From Chloroflexota bacterium (GTDB taxonomy: Bacteria > Chloroflexota > Anaerolineae > Promineifilales > Promineifilaceae), in NCBI GenBank assembly GCA_963169155.1, contig CAUJGI010000067.1, positions 1-8,496 of the forward strand: a DNA stretch of 8,496 nucleotides, read 5' to 3'. Below, piece by piece: positions 7,101 through 8,496 of this stretch. The stretch's first letter is position 1. Each line of letters starts with the position of its first letter. Made by a program: the position numbers and the translations under genes. The notes beneath the pieces were generated by a model, which did no database searches, had not been told where the DNA came from, and saw nothing but the letters and a program-made list of their open reading frames with translations.

Positions 7101-8496
7101 TTTGGCAGCGATGTGCAAACGCGTACCAACTACATCACGACTTACGCCGTGCCGGTACCAGCCTTTACGGCCGTTCCCAACCAGGGTGCCGCGCCGCTTT
7201 CCGTCCAATTTAGCAATGCGTCGTTAAACGCCACCAGCTATTTGTGGGTGTTTGGTGACGGCAGCAGCAGTACGGCCTTGTCCCCCACACACATCTACAC
7301 CACGCCAGGGGTTTACACCGTAACGCTCACTGCCTCTAATCCTGGCAGCAGCCAGTCCTTGACAAAGGCCAGTCTCATTACCGTCCTGGCCCCGCCAACA
7401 CCGGCTTTTACCGCCGATCCTACCTCAGGTCTGAACCATGTAACCGTCACCTTTACCAACCTCTCTACCAATGCCGAGAGTTATGTTTGGGATTATGGCG
7501 ATGGAATCATCAGCACCGTCAGCAGTGCCACCCACAGCCATCTGTACGATGTGCCCGGTGTTTACACCGTGCGCCTGACGGCCAGCAATGCGTATGCGTC
7601 CAATACGCAAACCGCCGCCAACCTTATTACGGTTTATGAATCGCCGGTGGCTGATTTTGAAGCGGGGGTGGATTTTGGCCCCTCACCCCTGGCGGTCGGT
7701 TTTGCCAACCTGTCAACCGGTGCTACCAGCTACTTGTGGGATTTTGGCGATGGTCAGACCAGCACGGCGGCCACGCCGACACATGTGTACACGCAGGGCG
7801 GCACGTACACGGTCTCTTTAACAGCCAGCAATCCATATGCCAGCGATACGGCCGTCCAAACCGCGCTCATCAACGTCTATGATGAGCCAATTGCCGACTT
7901 TTCGGCCACGCCGCGTATTGGCACGGTTCCGCTGCTGGTCACCTTCCACCAGGAATCCCAATTTGCCAACGAGGTGGCCTGGGAGTATGGCGATGGGGCG
8001 AGCAGCAGCACAACGGCCGTTGCCCATACCCATCTTTACACAGAGCCAGGCATCTACACCGTGACGCTCAGCGTTAGCAACCCCTCCGCCGCCGATGCCA
8101 TAACACGCACGGCTTACATCACGGTGCTGGAACCGCCTGCCGAAACTGCCTACTATGTAGACAGCGATGGCGGCAGCAACACCGGGGATGGCAGCCAGAC
8201 GGATCCCTGGCAAACCATCTCCCATGCCCTTAGCCAGGTCACCGGCCCCAATGTCACCATCTATGTGGCAACCGGCACCTACAATGAAGCCCTGGGCGAA
8301 CTGTTCCCCATGACGATGGAACCGGGCGTTAGCCTGCGCGGTGCGGATCGCCAGACTACGGTGATTGAAGGCAGTGGAGTGGGTACGTTGATTCAATTCC
8401 CCAACACCTCGATCTATACCGCTACCACCGTGCTCAGCGGCTTCAAGATTAGCAACGGCGTTCAAGGAGTGCGTGTTGATGGCAGTGCTGCCAACT
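4128..8496 (+). CDS. Giant secreted surface protein: CSLREA beta-helix, FN3-like module, ten PKD domains, second beta-helix (C-terminus outside window)
   Basis: Hand translation from the ATG at 4128 gives 1456 codons with no stop to the window edge. Residues 1-37 are a signal peptide (KSK, then a long hydrophobic stretch, cleavage near LLHAA). Residues 41-67 match the CSLREA motif (here CTLREAITAANA at 56-67), the usual opening of a secreted right-handed beta-helix. Rungs of GGGxFN...NSxxxxN type recur from about 156 to 405, with a glycine-rich insert at 224-357. Residues 413-516 resemble an FN3/Ig-like module (TYYWTITATDG, then SFTT). Residues 517-1335 are ten PKD domains, with WDFGDG or WDYGDG and GxYTVxL motifs. 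From 1336 a new domain begins (YYVDSDGGSN, then TDPWQTISHAL and VATGTYNEA) that fits DUF1565/right-handed beta-helix. Such proteins are extracellular, often adhesins or polysaccharide-binding; the ligand here is unknown. The anchor, if any, lies beyond the window. The start has a strong Shine-Dalgarno. Confidence 0.9.
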   Translation, partial: MFSKSKISLLIVPILLTSLLLIFLYQSVQNIQLLHAAPGDIVVNSLADVVANDGQCTLREAITAANADTVSGSSPNECLAGSGDDTLDLTGLSGTIALGSSLPDIVTSMVVQGPGAALLSVDGGGNGRIFTIISGTVILADLTIANGYEGVDDGRGGGIFNSSPSVVQIENSIIRDNDVKGASGGSSCNSTTAPFYGGGGGIFHSGTGTLFVIDSEITGNSATGGNGGSHGYGTGGGGGGGAFGGGLFNDGGTVQLINSTLTNNAVTGGRGGPRGNGGSTGCAGAHGGGQYGGLGGGGRGGYSSHYNGYDGLYGGGGGGGRNAGGFGGVSAFAGGNGGNGGGGYGGAGGGGGALGGGLFNYSGTVYVTNSRFVANTAVGGEGPDNAEFGQGLGSAIFNLDTMYLDNSTVPNTAPIVENYSPPSNATDVSIDAVLTWDVSDVDGEGYLYGYSGAGLTVTVAFGNDPLNMVQATDVMTTYVPTERPLQPATTYYWTITATDGISATNSGLLSFTTAPLPTVDFSAVSPQGARPFTTSFTNNTTDATTYLWDFGDGGSSTAVHPTHQYTNSGTYTVTLTAAGLGGTAVLTKAAYIFVYDLPVPNFSASPLASLTGQAVEFTNASQFSDSYVWNYGDGTTSAAETPTHSHSYTAPGTYTVVLTGTNAYGSQSFSRNNYISVYDPAVADFSASPQSGVAPLIVSFTNLSENATNYVWSYGNGGTSYATSPAHMYLVPGTYTVTLTAENPVSSDTAVKTAYITVYPQAVANFTATPLVGSTPLEVTFTNLSTEADDFVWDYGDGYTSTVSSAVHTHVYNTAGAYTVSLIARNAYSSDSSVRPAYVNVYDAPVASFLASPTSGTSPLLVSFTNYSLNDTSALWNFGDGSTSTALNPQHLYLESGVYTVTLTAMNPGGSDTLTRSGYILVNSAPDASFTADLQSGTVPLAVTFTNNSTQADSYLWDYGDGTQGSTTAVTHTHLYTTPGSFTVSLTATNAFGSDVQTRTNYITTYAVPVPAFTAVPNQGAAPLSVQFSNASLNATSYLWVFGDGSSSTALSPTHIYTTPGVYTVTLTASNPGSSQSLTKASLITVLAPPTPAFTADPTSGLNHVTVTFTNLSTNAESYVWDYGDGIISTVSSATHSHLYDVPGVYTVRLTASNAYASNTQTAANLITVYESPVADFEAGVDFGPSPLAVGFANLSTGATSYLWDFGDGQTSTAATPTHVYTQGGTYTVSLTASNPYASDTAVQTALINVYDEPIADFSATPRIGTVPLLVTFHQESQFANEVAWEYGDGASSSTTAVAHTHLYTEPGIYTVTLSVSNPSAADAITRTAYITVLEPPAETAYYVDSDGGSNTGDGSQTDPWQTISHALSQVTGPNVTIYVATGTYNEALGELFPMTMEPGVSLRGADRQTTVIEGSGVGTLIQFPNTSIYTATTVLSGFKISNGVQGVRVDGSAAN
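4797..5198 (+). repeat. Glycine-rich low-complexity insert within the N-terminal beta-helix
   Basis: Residues 224-357 of the giant protein are about half glycine (69 of 134 by my count), with runs of up to seven Gly interspersed with Asn, Tyr, Ala and Ser. Helix rungs such as GGGLFNDGGTVQLINS (244-259) interrupt the poly-Gly, so the insert seems to form long turns between strands. At the DNA level it is a GGT/GGC-rich, strand-asymmetric stretch that generates spurious frames. Confidence 0.8.
5676..8132 (+). repeat. Array of ten PKD domains in alternating A/B pairs
   Basis: Domain boundaries by conserved start (xVxxFxA) and end (YITVYD-like): 5676, 5916, 6165, 6408, 6657, 6900, 7149, 7392, 7641 and 7884, ending at 8132. 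Odd domains are 80-81 residues with 12 residues from GDG through the HxY tyrosine; even domains are all 83 residues with 14 residues and an extra histidine (HxHxY). Domain 3 has GNG in place of GDG. PKD domains are extracellular Ig-like spacers and binding modules. Confidence 0.9.

Larger units (their letters stand above)
11..8020. repeat. Dispersed palindromic octamer ACGGCCGT, 23 copies
   Basis: Start positions found by eye: 11, 66, 299, 382, 818, 1160, 1331, 1762, 1801, 1937, 2570, 3086, 3560, 4504, 5253, 5573, 5796, 5874, 6372, 7029, 7167, 7848 and 8013. Many extend to AACGGCCGTT. Random expectation at about 58% GC is roughly 0.2 copies, so enrichment is near 100-fold. All copies lie in coding DNA. 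It resembles the HIP1 octamer of cyanobacteria in behaviour but has a different sequence. Confidence 0.9.

Noticed and set aside
7818..8465. 215-codon minus-strand frame and several similar ones under the PKD array
   Set aside because: They are antisense shadows of the PKD domains and recur because the domains repeat. The plus frame carries clear domain motifs throughout.

Overview
The base composition (GC-rich coding sequence, about 58% by eye), a lipoprotein with Thr-Pro linkers, a CSLREA/PKD giant surface protein and the very frequent palindrome ACGGCCGT suggest a free-living bacterium, most plausibly a Chloroflexota (Anaerolineae-like) lineage. The taxonomy is an inference; no rRNA or other marker gene is present. 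No tRNA, rRNA, CRISPR array, transposase or plasmid function was seen.

Layout. (1) 1-1431, minus strand: a polytopic membrane protein, open to the left edge, that reads as a divergent complex I/Mrp antiporter-like (NuoL/M/N-type) subunit lacking the usual pumping lysines. (2) 1432-1500: a 69-bp divergent intergenic region. (3) 1501-2760, plus: an exported lipoprotein with Thr/Pro linkers and Ig-like beta-sandwich segments. (4) 2761-2879: two abutting arrays of 7-bp units, eight units each, with partly complementary sequences. (5) 2909-3802, plus: RarD, an EamA/DMT-superfamily permease, the most secure call here. (6) 3803-4127: a 325-bp AT-richer intergenic region with a perfect 8-bp hairpin and a smaller hairpin. 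(7) 4128-8496, plus: the first 1456 codons of a giant secreted protein that runs off the right edge. Its order is signal peptide, CSLREA-type parallel beta-helix with a glycine-rich insert, FN3-like module, ten PKD domains, then the start of a second beta-helix (DUF1565-like).

The two largest genes (1 and 7) are open at the window edges; I translated them by hand and found no internal stop. The genes do not form an obvious single pathway. The lipoprotein and the giant protein are both cell-surface products; the antiporter-like gene probably belongs to a cluster extending left of the window.

The clearest unusual signals are: 23 copies of ACGGCCGT in 8.5 kb (roughly 100-fold over random expectation), mostly in the frame encoding Thr-Ala-Val; a strict A/B alternation of the ten PKD domains with an exact 492-bp period; and the paired heptamer arrays. 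I did not find a recognisable defence or mobile system.
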